Shown here piece after piece: positions 7,879 through 17,718 of a DNA stretch of 64,000 nucleotides. The DNA comes from Fodinicola acaciae. Lineage in GTDB: Bacteria; Actinomycetota; Actinomycetes; Mycobacteriales; HKI-0501. Location of the stretch: positions 1,674,001-1,738,000 of the forward strand of contig NZ_WOTN01000002.1 in NCBI RefSeq assembly GCF_010993745.1. The letters are read 5' to 3'. Each line of letters opens with the position of its first letter. Position 1 is the stretch's first letter. The notes beneath the pieces were generated by a model. It ran no database searches. It saw only the letters and a program-made list of their open reading frames with translations, and was not told where the DNA came from. Both the position numbers and the translations under genes were made by a program.

Positions 7879-9225
7879 TCAGCTCGGCGACGGGGACGGC
7901 CGGCCACCCTTGGCCTCGGAGATCGCCGAGTCGACCTCGGCGAGCCGCGGTGCCGCGCCGCCACCGACCAGGCCGGCGAGCATCTCGCGGAGCTGGCCGA
8001 GCTGGCTGGTGATCGCGTCGCGCTGCTTGATCAGGTCCTCGACCTGACGCTTGGTGTCGCTGGTGAGCTGCTCGGCCTGAGCGCGCGAGTCGGCCAGCAG
8101 CCGGTCGGCCTCGGAGCGGGCCTCGCTGGTGGTCTTGGCCGCGAACGCCTTGGCCTTCTCCACGGTGGCGCGAGCCTGTTGCTCGGAGTCCTTGCGGCGA
8201 GCCTCGGCGGCGACCTCGATCTCGCGAGCCCGCGCGTCGGCGGCCTGCGCGCGCTCCTCGGCCTCGCTGATCAGCTTCTGGTTGGCGGCCACCGCGGCGG
8301 CGTGCCGCTCGGACTGCTGCTGCTCGGCGCGCTCGCGCCGCTCGGCCAGGTCGAGCTCCAGGCTGCGCAGGTCGTTGTCGCGCTTCTGGGTGGCCTCGGC
8401 GAGCATCCGCTCGGCCATCGACCGCTTCTCCGCGGACTCGCGCTCGGCCTCGGCCCGCAGGTTGGCGGCGGCGGCCTGTGCGGCGGCGCGCAGCTGGTCG
8501 ATCTCCTTACGCGCGGCGGCGCGCAGTTGCTCGACCTCCTGGGTGGCCTTGCCGCGCAGCTGGGTCACCTCGCGCTCGACGGTGGCCCGCAGCTGGGACA
8601 CCTCGCGCTCGACGGTGGCGCGCTGCTCGGTGACCTGGTGCTCGGTGGTCTTGCGCAGCTGGGTCGTCTCGCGCTCGGCGTTGGCCCGCAGCAGGGCCGC
8701 CTCACGCTCGGCGCGGGCGGTCAGCTCGGCCGCCTCGCGCTCGGCCACCTCGCGGGTGCCGGACACCTCGCGCTCGGCGCCTTCCTTGACCGCCTTGGCC
8801 TCCTGGCGCGCCTTCTCGGTCATCTCCCGAGCGGAGGCACGCGCGTTGGAGAGGGTCTCGGCGGCGACCTTCTTCGCTTCCTCGGTGTGCTCGGTCGCCT
8901 GCTCCTCGGCCAGCCGCAGCATCTGCTCGACGCGAGTGCCGAGGCCGGACAGCGACGGCTTGGCGTTCTCCTTGAGTTGCTGCTCCTGGTCGGCGACCCG
9001 GCGCTGCAGGGTGGCGAGCTTGTCTTCCAGGCCGCGGATGCGGTTGCCGGCGTCGTTGAGCCGCGACTCGGCCTCGGCGCGAGCCGCCGAATGCTGGCCG
9101 AGCTCGACGGAGGCCCGCCGCATGTACTCGGTGACCTGCTGGCGGTCGTAACCGCGCAGCGTGATCGCGAATTCCGGCTCGTTCTGGATGTTGTCGAAGA
9201 ACTGCACGTCGGTGTCGGAGGCCAT
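7879..9225 (-). CDS. Polarised-growth coiled-coil protein (Scy-like)
   Basis: A 448-residue protein that is almost entirely coiled coil. Residues about 20-35 hold a DivIVA-like motif (ITLRGYDRQQVTEYM). From about 100 to 400 there is continuous heptad/hendecad sequence, with internally repeated blocks such as TVEREVSQLRATVEREVTQL. Scy in Streptomyces is a scaffold of the tip-organising complex with DivIVA and FilP; it is much longer (about 1300 residues), so this is either a short relative or an independent scaffold. Start: ATG at 9225 or GTG at 9234 put the conserved motif near the N terminus; an upstream GTG at 9321 has no spaced ribosome site. It has its own terminator at 7824-7859. Confidence 0.72.
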   Translation of the reverse strand: MASDTDVQFFDNIQNEPEFAITLRGYDRQQVTEYMRRASVELGQHSAARAEAESRLNDAGNRIRGLEDKLATLQRRVADQEQQLKENAKPSLSGLGTRVEQMLRLAEEQATEHTEEAKKVAAETLSNARASAREMTEKARQEAKAVKEGAEREVSGTREVAEREAAELTARAEREAALLRANAERETTQLRKTTEHQVTEQRATVEREVSQLRATVEREVTQLRGKATQEVEQLRAAARKEIDQLRAAAQAAAANLRAEAERESAEKRSMAERMLAEATQKRDNDLRSLELDLAERRERAEQQQSERHAAAVAANQKLISEAEERAQAADARAREIEVAAEARRKDSEQQARATVEKAKAFAAKTTSEARSEADRLLADSRAQAEQLTSDTKRQVEDLIKQRDAITSQLGQLREMLAGLVGGGAAPRLAEVDSAISEAKGGRPSPSPS

Positions 9226-9360
9226 GTCGCTCACTATCGCAGAGGCGGTGGACGGGTCCTGGACTGGTGTGCTGCCTGGTGCTGCTCCAGAGAAAGCACA
9301 CCTTAGACCCGTAGTATTCACCCCTCGCAGGCGGCCTGTGAGGTCACCCCCGGAAATCGG

Positions 9361-10692
9361 TCAAATATTCTGGAAGCGCATGATTTCCTGCAGGTGCCGC
9401 GCACGCTTCTCCTCGTCGCGTACGCCCAGGCCAGGGCTGGGCGCGAGGGTCAGGACGCCGACTTTGCCGTGATGTGCATTCTTATGCACGTCATACGTGG
9501 CTTGTCCGGTTTCTTCGAGCGCATATGTCCGAGAAAGCGTCGGATGGATGATTCCGCGCTGGATCAACCGGTTCGCCGCCCAGGCTTCGCGGTAGTTCGC
9601 GAAATGTGACCCAATTATCCTTTTCAGGTTCATCCACAGATAGCGGTTGTCGTATTCGTGCAGGAAGCCGGATGTGGACGCGCAGGTCACGATGGTGCCG
9701 CCGCGGCGAGCCACGAAGACGCTCGCGCCGAAGGTCTCGCGGCCCGGATGCTCGAACACGATGTCCGGGTCGTCGCCACCGGTCAGCTCGCGGATGGCGG
9801 CGCCGAACCGCTTCCACTCCTTGGGATTCTGCGTCGTCTCGTCGGACCAGAACTGAAACTTCTCCGCGCTGCGGTCGATGATCAGCTCGGCCCCCATGGC
9901 GCGGCAGATCTCCGCCTTCTCCGGACTGGAGACCACACACACCGGTGTCGCGCCGGCCTTCAGCGCCATCTGGGTCGCGTACGACCCGAGGCCGCCGGAG
10001 GCGCCCCAGATCAGCACGACGTCGCCAAGCCGCGCGTTGGCGCCGTTGGCGGAGATGAGCTGGCGGTAGGCGGTCGAGTTGACCAGCCCCGGACTGGCCG
10101 CCTCCTCCCAGCTGAGGTGGTCGGGCTTGGGCATCAGCTGGTTGGCCTTCACCAGCGCCAGTTGCGCCAGGCCGCCGAAGTTGGTCTCGAAGCCCCAGAT
10201 CCGCTGCTCAGGGTCGAGCATCGTGTCGTTGTGGCCGTCCGGGCGCTCCAGCTCCACCGAAAGGCAGTGCGCGACGACCTCGTCGCCCGGCTTCCACACG
10301 TGTACGCCGGGACCGGTGCGCAGGACGACGCCGGCCAGGTCGGAGCCGACCACCTGGTAGGGCAGGTCGTGCCGCGCGGCCAGCGGAGACAGCTTTCCGT
10401 AGCGCTTCAGGAACCCGAACGTCGACACCGGCTCGAAGATCGAGGTCCAGACGGTGTTGTAGTTGATCGCGCTGGCCATCACCGTCACCAGCGCCTCGCC
10501 TGGGCCGAGCTCCGGAGTCGGCACCTCCTGGACGTGCAGCGACTTGCGCGGGTCCTTGTCCTTCGTCGGCAGGCCGTCGAACATGTCCGCCTCGTCGGCG
10601 CGTACGACCACACCCTTGTAGGACTCCGGCACGGGCAGCTGGCCGAGCGCCTCGCGCTCGCCGGCCATGATCGCGTCGAGGATCTGCTTCAC
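9361..10692 (-). CDS. ccr: Crotonyl-CoA carboxylase/reductase
   Basis: A 443-residue medium-chain dehydrogenase/reductase enzyme that reductively carboxylates crotonyl-CoA with NADPH and CO2 to (2S)-ethylmalonyl-CoA, in the ethylmalonyl-CoA pathway and for polyketide extender supply. Landmarks are the long N-terminal extension, YNTVWTSIFEPVSTF, GSDLAGVV, the nucleotide loop WGASGGLGSYATQMA, FEHPGRETF and the C-terminal MRFQNI. This set is diagnostic of CCR rather than simple quinone reductases. GTG at 10692 was chosen because GGAGG lies seven bases upstream. The gene shares direction with methylmalonyl-CoA epimerase (81-base gap) and fits functionally with it, the thiolase and MeaB. Confidence 0.93.
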   Translation of the reverse strand: MKQILDAIMAGEREALGQLPVPESYKGVVVRADEADMFDGLPTKDKDPRKSLHVQEVPTPELGPGEALVTVMASAINYNTVWTSIFEPVSTFGFLKRYGKLSPLAARHDLPYQVVGSDLAGVVLRTGPGVHVWKPGDEVVAHCLSVELERPDGHNDTMLDPEQRIWGFETNFGGLAQLALVKANQLMPKPDHLSWEEAASPGLVNSTAYRQLISANGANARLGDVVLIWGASGGLGSYATQMALKAGATPVCVVSSPEKAEICRAMGAELIIDRSAEKFQFWSDETTQNPKEWKRFGAAIRELTGGDDPDIVFEHPGRETFGASVFVARRGGTIVTCASTSGFLHEYDNRYLWMNLKRIIGSHFANYREAWAANRLIQRGIIHPTLSRTYALEETGQATYDVHKNAHHGKVGVLTLAPSPGLGVRDEEKRARHLQEIMRFQNI

Positions 10693-10773
10693 CGCTTCGC
10701 CTCCCGAATCAGCAGGTGGCACCGCACGTTACCGATGAGTAACGATCCAGTGCATCCCCATGTGAGACATGGC

Positions 10774-11193
10774 TCAGTGGTCAGCCGGCTGGACGAGCTC
10801 CACGAGCACGCCGCCGGCGTCCTTCGGGTGCACGAAGTTGACCAGGCTCCCGGCGGTGCCGCGGCGGGGCTGGTCGTAGAGCAGCCGCAAGCCCTTCGCG
10901 CGCAGCTCAGCGGCCACTTGCTCAAGGTCGTCGACGCGATAGGCGATCTGCTGGACGCCGGGTCCGTTGCGGTCGAGGAACTTGGCGATCGTCGACTCCG
11001 GCGTCAGCGGAGCGAGCAGCTGGATCTGCGTGCCGGAGCGGTCCGCGGCGGGCACCAGCATCGCCTCGCGTACGCCCTGCTCCTCGTTGACCTCCTCGTG
11101 TGCGACGGTCATCCCGAAGGTGCCCGTGTAGAAGTCGAGGCCGGCCTGGTAGTCGGCGACCGCGATGCCGACGTGGTCGATGGCGGTGAACAT
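10774..11193 (-). CDS. mce: Methylmalonyl-CoA epimerase
   Basis: A 139-residue VOC-fold metalloenzyme interconverting (2R)- and (2S)-methylmalonyl-CoA. Metal ligands fit the family: His in AIDHVGIAV, Gln in TQIQLLAP, His in NFVHPKDAGG and Glu in VLVELVQP, with the characteristic GPGVQQIAYRVDD and length. ATG at 11193 places IDHVGIAV at the N terminus as in known enzymes; longer starts add unlike sequence. It is divergent from the thiolase, sharing a 103-base promoter region, and upstream of ccr. Confidence 0.93.
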   Translation of the reverse strand: MFTAIDHVGIAVADYQAGLDFYTGTFGMTVAHEEVNEEQGVREAMLVPAADRSGTQIQLLAPLTPESTIAKFLDRNGPGVQQIAYRVDDLEQVAAELRAKGLRLLYDQPRRGTAGSLVNFVHPKDAGGVLVELVQPADH

Positions 11194-11296
11194 CAACCCA
11201 CGGTAAGTGATGTGGATCGAGTCACCAGGACATGTTGTGAGCCATTGCATCTCATAAAGTGGGCCACCAAACCACCGTTAAGCCGAGGAGGACGCG

Positions 11297-12484
11297 ATGG
11301 CCGGGTCAGTGATCGTGGCGGGTGCGCGTACGCCGATGGGTCGGTTGCTCGGGTCGCTGAAGGACTTCTCCGGTGCGCAGCTGGGCGGCATCGCGATCAA
11401 GGCTGCGCTGGACCGCGCCGGCATCGCGCCGGAGGCCGTGCAGTATGTGATCATGGGCCAGGTGCTGCAGGCCGGCGCCGGCCAGATCCCGTCGCGGCAG
11501 GCCGCGGTCGCCGCCGGCATCCCGATGACCGTACCGTCGCTGACGATCAACAAGGTCTGCCTGTCCGGCCTCGACGCGATCGCGTTGGCCGACCAGCTGA
11601 TCCGGGCCGGCGAGTTCGACATCGTCGTCGCCGGCGGCATGGAGTCGATGACCAACGCGCCGCATCTGCTGCCGAAATCGCGTGCTGGCTTCAAATACGG
11701 CGCGATCGAGATGCTGGACGCGATGGCCTACGACGGCCTCACCGATCCCTTCGACCACATCGCGATGGGTGAGTCGACCGACCGCTACAACGCCAAGCTG
11801 AACATCGGTCGCGAGGAGCAGGACGCTTTCGCCGCGCGCTCGCACCAGCGCGCCGCGCGTGCGCAGAAAGACGGCGTCTTCGCCGACGAGATCACGCCGG
11901 TTTTGGTGCCACAGCGCAAAGGTGACCCGATCGAGGTGACCGACGACGAGGGAATTCGCGGCGACACGACGGTCGAGGGCCTGGCCAAACTGCGGCCGGC
12001 TTTCGGCAAGGACGGCACGATCACGGCTGGTACGGCGTCTCAGATCTCCGATGGCGCGTGCGCGGTTGTCGTTGTCAGCAAAGCGAAAGCCGAGGAACTC
12101 GGGCTGGAGTGGATCGCCGAGATCGGCGCGCACGGAAATGTCGCCGGTCCGGACAACTCCCTGCAGTCGCAGCCGTCGAACGCGATCAAGCACGCGCTGA
12201 GCAAGGACGGGCTCGGCGTCGGTGACCTGGACCTGGTCGAGATCAACGAGGCCTTCGCCGCGGTCGGCATCCAGTCGGTCAACGACCTGGAGATCGACGA
12301 GGAGAAGGTCAACGTCAACGGCGGCGCGATCGCGCTCGGCCATCCGATCGGGATGTCCGGCGCGCGGCTGGCGCTGCACCTGGCGCTGGAGCTGCGCCGG
12401 CGCGGCGGCGGTGTCGGCGCGGCCGCGCTGTGCGGCGGCGGCGGCCAGGGCGACGCTTTGATCTTGCGCGTACCAAAGAAGTGA
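11297..12484 (+). CDS. Acetyl-CoA C-acetyltransferase (thiolase)
   Basis: A 395-residue thiolase catalysing the reversible condensation of two acetyl-CoA to acetoacetyl-CoA. Catalytic residues are visible: Cys in [11 protein letters not shown] (about 89), His in [11 protein letters not shown] (about 350) and the second Cys in [11 protein letters not shown] (about 380). GGAGG sits eight bases before the ATG. It could feed the ethylmalonyl-CoA route (acetoacetyl-CoA to crotonyl-CoA) whose carboxylase is encoded just across the divergent promoter. Its stop codon overlaps the GTG start of meaB. Confidence 0.92.
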   Translation: MAGSVIVAGARTPMGRLLGSLKDFSGAQLGGIAIKAALDRAGIAPEAVQYVIMGQVLQAGAGQIPSRQAAVAAGIPMTVPSLTINKVCLSGLDAIALADQLIRAGEFDIVVAGGMESMTNAPHLLPKSRAGFKYGAIEMLDAMAYDGLTDPFDHIAMGESTDRYNAKLNIGREEQDAFAARSHQRAARAQKDGVFADEITPVLVPQRKGDPIEVTDDEGIRGDTTVEGLAKLRPAFGKDGTITAGTASQISDGACAVVVVSKAKAEELGLEWIAEIGAHGNVAGPDNSLQSQPSNAIKHALSKDGLGVGDLDLVEINEAFAAVGIQSVNDLEIDEEKVNVNGGAIALGHPIGMSGARLALHLALELRRRGGGVGAAALCGGGGQGDALILRVPKK

Positions 12485-13461
12485 AACCACTCCGTCGGGA
12501 CGCGCCGCTCTCCGAAGTCCTGGAGCGCGCTCAGGCCGCTGATCCGCGCGCGGTGGCGCGGCTGGTCAGCCTGGTCGAGGACGACAGTCCGCATTTGCCG
12601 GAGATCGCGGCCGCGCTCGCGCCGCACACCGGACGCGCACAGATCCTCGGCCTGACCGGCTCGCCAGGCGTTGGAAAGTCGACGTCTACGTCGATGCTGG
12701 TGAAGGCGTTCCGTGAGCAGGGCAAGCGGGTCGGCGTGCTGGCCGTCGACCCGTCGTCGCCGTTTTCCGGTGGTGCGCTGCTCGGCGACCGCGTACGCAT
12801 GCAGGACCACGCGACCGACAGCGGCGTCTTCATCCGCTCGATGGCGTCGCGCGGCCATCTCGGCGGCCTGTCATGGGCCACTCCGCAGGCCGTACGCGTG
12901 CTGGACGCCGCCGGCTGCGACCTGGTCCTGGTGGAGACGGTCGGCGTCGGCCAGGCCGAGGTCGACGTGGCGTCGCTGGCCGACACGACCGTCGTACTGT
13001 TGGCGCCTGGGATGGGGGACGGCATCCAGGCCGCGAAGGCCGGCATCCTGGAGATCGCCGACATTTTCGTTGTGAACAAAGCCGATCGCGACGGCGCGGA
13101 CCAGGTCGTACGCGACCTGAACGGCATGCTGCGACTCGGCGGCCGGCACTCCGAGGCCGGTGCCTGGCGCCCGGAGATCGTGTCGACCGTCGCGTCCACC
13201 GGCAAGGGGATCCCCGACGTACTCGAGGCGATCGAGAAGCACCGCACGTGGATGGCTGGCGGCGAGCTGGCGCGGCGCCGGCAGCGGCGAGCGGCGGCCG
13301 AGATCGAGGCGATCGCCGTGAAGACACTGCGCGCACGAATGGGTGACCTCCACGGCTCGAAAGCCCTGGACACCCTCGCCGCCGAAGTCGTCGCCGGCGA
13401 ACAGGACCCGTACGCCGCCGCCGACAAGCTGATAGCCGGCATCGGTGCCTCCAGCCCCTGA
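12481..13461 (+). CDS. meaB: Methylmalonyl-CoA mutase-associated GTPase MeaB
   Basis: A 326-residue G3E-family P-loop GTPase that chaperones adenosylcobalamin loading and protection of methylmalonyl-CoA mutase. It has Walker A GSPGVGKS (about 60-67), [29 protein letters not shown], the Mg-binding ETVGVGQAE and the guanine motif NKAD. The start is GTG 12481, which overlaps the thiolase stop (GTGA) and implies coupling; an in-frame upstream start inside the thiolase gene would add Arg-rich sequence absent from the family. No mutase gene is in the window. An ethylmalonyl-CoA mutase partner elsewhere is equally possible. Confidence 0.93.
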   Translation: MKPLRRDAPLSEVLERAQAADPRAVARLVSLVEDDSPHLPEIAAALAPHTGRAQILGLTGSPGVGKSTSTSMLVKAFREQGKRVGVLAVDPSSPFSGGALLGDRVRMQDHATDSGVFIRSMASRGHLGGLSWATPQAVRVLDAAGCDLVLVETVGVGQAEVDVASLADTTVVLLAPGMGDGIQAAKAGILEIADIFVVNKADRDGADQVVRDLNGMLRLGGRHSEAGAWRPEIVSTVASTGKGIPDVLEAIEKHRTWMAGGELARRRQRRAAAEIEAIAVKTLRARMGDLHGSKALDTLAAEVVAGEQDPYAAADKLIAGIGASSP

Positions 13462-13890
13462 CCTTTGTGGCCCGGATGGGTGAGCGGCTCAAGATATCTT
13501 GTTAGACACGTATTAAGCGGACAGGTCGCCTCATCTGCATTATCGGCCACGTGAGTCACGGTAGTAACACCCAGTCGTGTGCAGGCTATCAACACAAACC
13601 GACAAAGCGAACATTTAGCGCTATGAAGAGAGATTAACGCCCGCGCTGACGGGTTACCCCGGCCGAGACGGCCGCGGCGTCCCAGTAAGGGGCGCGAAGG
13701 TCCATTATGTGAGACTCAAGAGCGCGTGTAACGCTAAATGTCCAACTTATGTAACTCCGGGTTGGCGTGAAAGCCGATCTACTAGCGCTGGACGCAAGAA
13801 ACAAGGCTTTCACACCCGCAGTTTCGTCGGATGCTGTGACGCCTGTGACTATTGAGACCGACAATGCGTTTGTGACTAATGTGCCTTGGC
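13462..13890. other. AT-richer intergenic stretch, no gene recognised
   Basis: About 430 bases whose composition is visibly less GC-rich than the flanks. No reading frame shows actinobacterial third-position bias. It holds short inverted segments: GTGAAAGCC/GGCTTTCAC around 13766-13815, and AACGCTAAATGTCC near 13730 opposed to GAACATTTAGCGCT near 13610. Short recurring GTGACTA/GTGAGAC-type words also occur. No tRNA or known riboswitch was recognised. Confidence 0.5.
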
Positions 13891-13979
13891 AAGCCTAGAG
13901 AACCCAGCCCCGCACGCAACCGCCGGCCGCACCCCTATGCACACCGATTGGCATCCACGCGCCCCTCCCTTGAGGTCGC

Positions 13980-14350
13980 CCTCCGCGCAGGAGCGCCCGC
14001 AGCGCAGGCGAAAACCAACCACACACCCACGCAACAAAGCAGAAAACCCAACCACCCCCTGACGCAACAAAGCAGGAGACGCACCGCCTCTCCAACGCAA
14101 CAACGAGGAGCCGCAACCCTGTCGCCTCCGCGCCCCATGCGCCACCACCACCCCCCGACCGCGCCATGCGGCGCCGCCACCACCTCCCGACCGCGCCGTG
14201 CGCCACCACCCCCCGACCCGCGCCGTGCGGCGCCGCCACCACCGCGCGACCGCCCCGTGCGGCGCCACCACCATCCCCGACCGCGCCATGCGGCGCCACA
14301 CCGCCTCCCGCCGCACCACGCCGCGCCGTACCCCCTCCACCACCGTGACA
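13980..14350. repeat. C-rich degenerate tandem repeat region
   Basis: The plus strand is strongly C-rich and G-poor in parts. The first section (about 14020-14120) has three units sharing ACGCAACAA at about 33-base spacing. The second (about 14130-14320) has six to seven degenerate units of 26-33 bases built on GCGCCATGCGGCGCC followed by CACCACC and CCCGAC. Minus-strand frames through it give Gly/Arg/Trp-rich nonsense, so it is treated as non-coding. Confidence 0.6.
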
Positions 14351-14401
14351 CCACCACCCACCCCTGAAACCCAAGATCAACTTCAAATACTTACCTACAT
14401 T

Positions 14402-14477
14402 CCACGCGAACCCACCCCCCACCCGTTTTGGGTGGGGGCAATTTTTGCGGACAGGTACGACAATTTCGCGCCGTAGC
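14402..14477 (+). repeat. Inverted flanking repeat, left copy
   Basis: About 76 bases upstream of the FtsX-type operon. They match, in opposite orientation, 19177-19253 after the operon. Shared blocks are CCACGCGAACCCACCCCCC, a G-rich arm TGGGTGGGGGC and GGTACGACA. CCCACCC and GGGTGGG form a 7-bp stem here with a TTTT-containing loop. A T-rich CAATTTTT follows the stem. Confidence 0.6.
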
Positions 14478-14583
14478 AGGTAGTTGTCGCCTCCATTGGC
14501 CTGGATAACGATTTCCTTACGGGCTGAAAACGATCAGGTGACGATTCCGGTGGCGGGTTGGCCGGCGGGTGAGGCTTCGACGT

Positions 14584-17500
14584 ATGGGTCCGATATCGGT
14601 GGCAGTGCGGGGACTGTGGTACCGGCGGGGGAGGTCGGTGACCGTCCTCGTGGTGGCGGTGATCGCGATGACGGCGGCGGTGGTCGGACCGGCGTACGCG
14701 CGCGCGGCGGAGCAGTCGTTGTTGGTGACGGCACTGCGTGCGATCTCGCCGGCGGTGGTGGGGATGCGGGTTTCGCAGACGAGCTATGCCGATGACAGCG
14801 GGTTGGCTTCCGCGCTGCGCGATGCCAAGCTGGCCGATCCGCTGCTGGACCGGCCGGTCACCGGGGTGGAGTCGCCGGCGCGGTTCGACGGAGCGACACA
14901 CGAGACCTTCGCGACGTACGGCCTGTCGCGTACGGACGTCTGCGCGCACATCCGGATGGTCGCCGGCACCTGCAAGATCGACGGCAACTCTGCGCTGCTC
15001 TCCAAACGCACCGCCGATCGCGCCAAAGTGCGGCTCGGCGACACGATCACCCTGCAGGCCCGGCCGAGCTCGGTGCGGCAGTCGCAAGGGGTCGTCGCGG
15101 GCATTTACCAGCCGCTGGCCGCCAACGAGCGCTACTGGCTCGGCCAGCCGTACTTCCAGTTCCAGCCGGTCACCCTCGACCCGCAGAACGCGGCCGACTC
15201 CAACCTGGTGCAGGGCGTCGACCCGGTCATCGGCGGCACCGGCTTCGTCGCTCAGCTGCCGGGCCGGCCGAAGGCGTACGCCGACGTGGCGCTGCGCGCT
15301 GACGACGTACGCCTCGACGACGTCGACCGGCTCACCGCGCTCTACAGCCAGGCGGCGAGCGCGCTGACCGGCGAGGGGTTCGCGGTCGAGCAGCGGCTGA
15401 CGACCGCGATCGAGCCGGTGACGGCCGACCGCCAGCTGGTGGCGCTGTCGATCCCGCTGGTGGCCGCCGAGCTGGTGCTGATCGCCTGGTTCATCCTGAT
15501 CCTGGTCGTGTCCGACGCGACGGAGGCTCGCGGACCGGAGATCGCGTTGGCCAGGCTGCGCGGCTATCGCAGCCGCTCCACGACCGTCTTCGGACTCGGC
15601 GAGTCTCTGCTGTTGGTGGTCGTGGCGGCGCCGATCGGCCTCGGTCTCGGCCTGCTGGTGACAGAGCTGATCGGCCGGCTGCTGCTCGCGCCTGGCGTCC
15701 ACGTGGAGTTACGCCTGCCAGTCCTGTTGATCGCGCTGCTCGCCCTCGGCGGCGGCTTGGCGGCAGCGGCGGCCGCCGGCCGGCGCGTACTCGGCCTGAG
15801 CGTCGCCGAGCTGCTCCGGCGCGTGCCACCGCGCCAGCACAAGCTGCGCGCCGGCATCGTCGACGGCCTGGTGGCGGCGCTCGCGCTGGCCGCGCTCGTC
15901 CAGGTGCTCACCGACCGCGGCCGTTCCTCGTCGCCGTTGTCGCTGGTCGCGCCAGGAATGCTCGCCGTGGTGACCGGCATCGCGGTGTCTCGGTTGGTGC
16001 CGTTGCTCGCGTTGTGGCGCCAGCGATCGGCGCGGCGGCGCGGCCGGCTGGCCGAGATGGTCGGCTGGACACCGCTCGCTCGGCGTACGGGCGGCCGGCG
16101 GTCGGCGCTGGTGGTCACGGTCGCGGTCGCCCTGCTCTTTTTCTCGGCGATCGCCTGGGACACCGCGGCGGCCGATCGGAAGGCGCGCGCTGCGGCGGAC
16201 GTCGGTGCGGACCGGGCCGTGACCGTACGCGCGCCGACCGAGCAGGCGTTGCTGCAGGCCGTACGGTCCGCCGATCCGACCGGCCGCTATGCGATGGCCG
16301 CGGTCAAGTACGCCGGTGGTCCGGCCGACCCGATCCGCGGCGTACTCGCCGTCGACGCCAGCAGGCTCGCCGCCGTCGCACGGTGGGACCGCGGCGAGCT
16401 GACCGCGCCGATCGACGCGATCGCGCGCGACCTGAGCAAGCCGGCGCCGAGCCCGGTGCTGACCGTACGCGGACCGCGGCTCAGCCTGTCCGTCACCGTC
16501 ACGCAGGCCGACTCGGCGCGGCCGCTCAGCATCTCGCTCGACCTGCGCGACGGCCACAACCAGCCGGTCTCGCTGCCGCTCGGTACGGTCCGGCCGGGCG
16601 GACAGACGCTGACCGGCTCGGTGGCCGAGTGCGCCGGCGGCTGCCGGTTCGAGTCGATCCGGGTGACCCGCGACCCGCTGGACAGCGGCCGGATCCACGG
16701 CATGCTGGCCGTCACCGGACTGGCCGACAACGGAAAGCCGGTCGCCGGCTTCGCCGACTCGACCAGGTGGCAGGTGCCGGAGGAGGGCTTGAGTTATCCG
16801 CACGCCGGCCTGAGCCGCGCGTCCGGAGGACTCGGGATCTCCTTCGACAGCGAAGGCGCCGAGCAGATCGTCGCCCGCCGCGCGGACGTACCGTCGCCGT
16901 TGCCAGCCGTCCTCGCCGGCAGTGCGCCGCCGGCTCCTGCACCCGGAAGTGGCGGTGGGCAGGCGACGACCGACCCGGACGCCTCCGACGCCGGTCCGAG
17001 CCGGCCGGGCTCGCTGATCCAGGGGTCGGACCTGTCGACGCAGCCGCACACGTATGTCGTGGCCGCACGTGCCGCGTACATCCCGAGCGTCGGCGCGTCC
17101 GGCCTGCTGGTCAACCTGGAATACCTCGACCGGATCTCCAACACGTACGGCCGGACCGCGCTGGTCGACCAGGTCTGGCTGGCTCCGGACGCGCCGCCGT
17201 CGATCACGCGGAAGCTGGCGGCGGCTGGCATCCTGCCGGTCGATGAGCAGAGTTACGCGGGTCGGCTGGCGGAGCTGGATCAGCAAGGGCCGACGCTGGC
17301 GTTGCGGCTCTATCTCGTCGCTGCGGTGGCGGCGCTGCTGCTGGCGGCCGGCTCGCTGGCGGTCGCGGCCTATCTGGACGGTCGCGTGCGTGCGTACGAG
17401 TTCGGCGTGCTGCGGCTGACCGGCGTATCCAGACCGTCGTTGCGACGAGCGGCGCGGATCGAGCAGCTGGTGCCGGCGGTGATCGGCTGTGTCGCCGGAG

Positions 17501-17718
17501 TCGTGGCCGGCGCGCTCGGTGCGCTGCTGGCCCTGCCGGCGGTGCCGGTCTTCTCCGACTCGCCGGCATATCCACGACTGGACTACGTGCCGGGGCCGGT
17601 GTGGCCGGTCGCCGCGGCCGTCCTCGCACTGGTCGTCCTGGCGGTCGTGGCCGCGCTGGTGGCGGCGCGCTCGGAGCGCGGCGGCACGATCCGGCGGGTG
17701 CAGGAGGGACAGCAATGA
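14584..17718 (+). CDS. FtsX-like ABC transporter permease
   Basis: A roughly 1044-residue membrane protein with the FtsX/MacB-type layout. There is an N-terminal transmembrane helix (about 14-35), a large extracytoplasmic region, a first cluster of helices (about 285-480), a second soluble region (about 535-900) and a C-terminal helix cluster (about 905-1040). Such permeases act with paired ATPases in lipoprotein or peptide export or cell-wall signalling. ATG 14584 was preferred over GTG 14569 because GTGAGG sits nine bases before it. Its stop overlaps the first ATPase gene by four bases (ATGA), so the three genes form one operon. Substrate unknown. Confidence 0.85.
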   Translation: MGPISVAVRGLWYRRGRSVTVLVVAVIAMTAAVVGPAYARAAEQSLLVTALRAISPAVVGMRVSQTSYADDSGLASALRDAKLADPLLDRPVTGVESPARFDGATHETFATYGLSRTDVCAHIRMVAGTCKIDGNSALLSKRTADRAKVRLGDTITLQARPSSVRQSQGVVAGIYQPLAANERYWLGQPYFQFQPVTLDPQNAADSNLVQGVDPVIGGTGFVAQLPGRPKAYADVALRADDVRLDDVDRLTALYSQAASALTGEGFAVEQRLTTAIEPVTADRQLVALSIPLVAAELVLIAWFILILVVSDATEARGPEIALARLRGYRSRSTTVFGLGESLLLVVVAAPIGLGLGLLVTELIGRLLLAPGVHVELRLPVLLIALLALGGGLAAAAAAGRRVLGLSVAELLRRVPPRQHKLRAGIVDGLVAALALAALVQVLTDRGRSSSPLSLVAPGMLAVVTGIAVSRLVPLLALWRQRSARRRGRLAEMVGWTPLARRTGGRRSALVVTVAVALLFFSAIAWDTAAADRKARAAADVGADRAVTVRAPTEQALLQAVRSADPTGRYAMAAVKYAGGPADPIRGVLAVDASRLAAVARWDRGELTAPIDAIARDLSKPAPSPVLTVRGPRLSLSVTVTQADSARPLSISLDLRDGHNQPVSLPLGTVRPGGQTLTGSVAECAGGCRFESIRVTRDPLDSGRIHGMLAVTGLADNGKPVAGFADSTRWQVPEEGLSYPHAGLSRASGGLGISFDSEGAEQIVARRADVPSPLPAVLAGSAPPAPAPGSGGGQATTDPDASDAGPSRPGSLIQGSDLSTQPHTYVVAARAAYIPSVGASGLLVNLEYLDRISNTYGRTALVDQVWLAPDAPPSITRKLAAAGILPVDEQSYAGRLAELDQQGPTLALRLYLVAAVAALLLAAGSLAVAAYLDGRVRAYEFGVLRLTGVSRPSLRRAARIEQLVPAVIGCVAGVVAGALGALLALPAVPVFSDSPAYPRLDYVPGPVWPVAAAVLALVVLAVVAALVAARSERGGTIRRVQEGQQ

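Noticed and set aside
7633-9306. Plus-strand frames of over 500 codons opposite the coiled-coil genes
   Set aside because: Leu/Gly-rich antisense products of high-GC coding DNA; the minus strand has DivIVA motifs, coiled-coil periodicity and a terminator.
13876-14422. Several long open frames on the minus strand of the C-rich tract
   Set aside because: All three frames stay open because of skewed composition and encode Gly/Arg/Trp low-complexity sequence without ribosome sites or homology.
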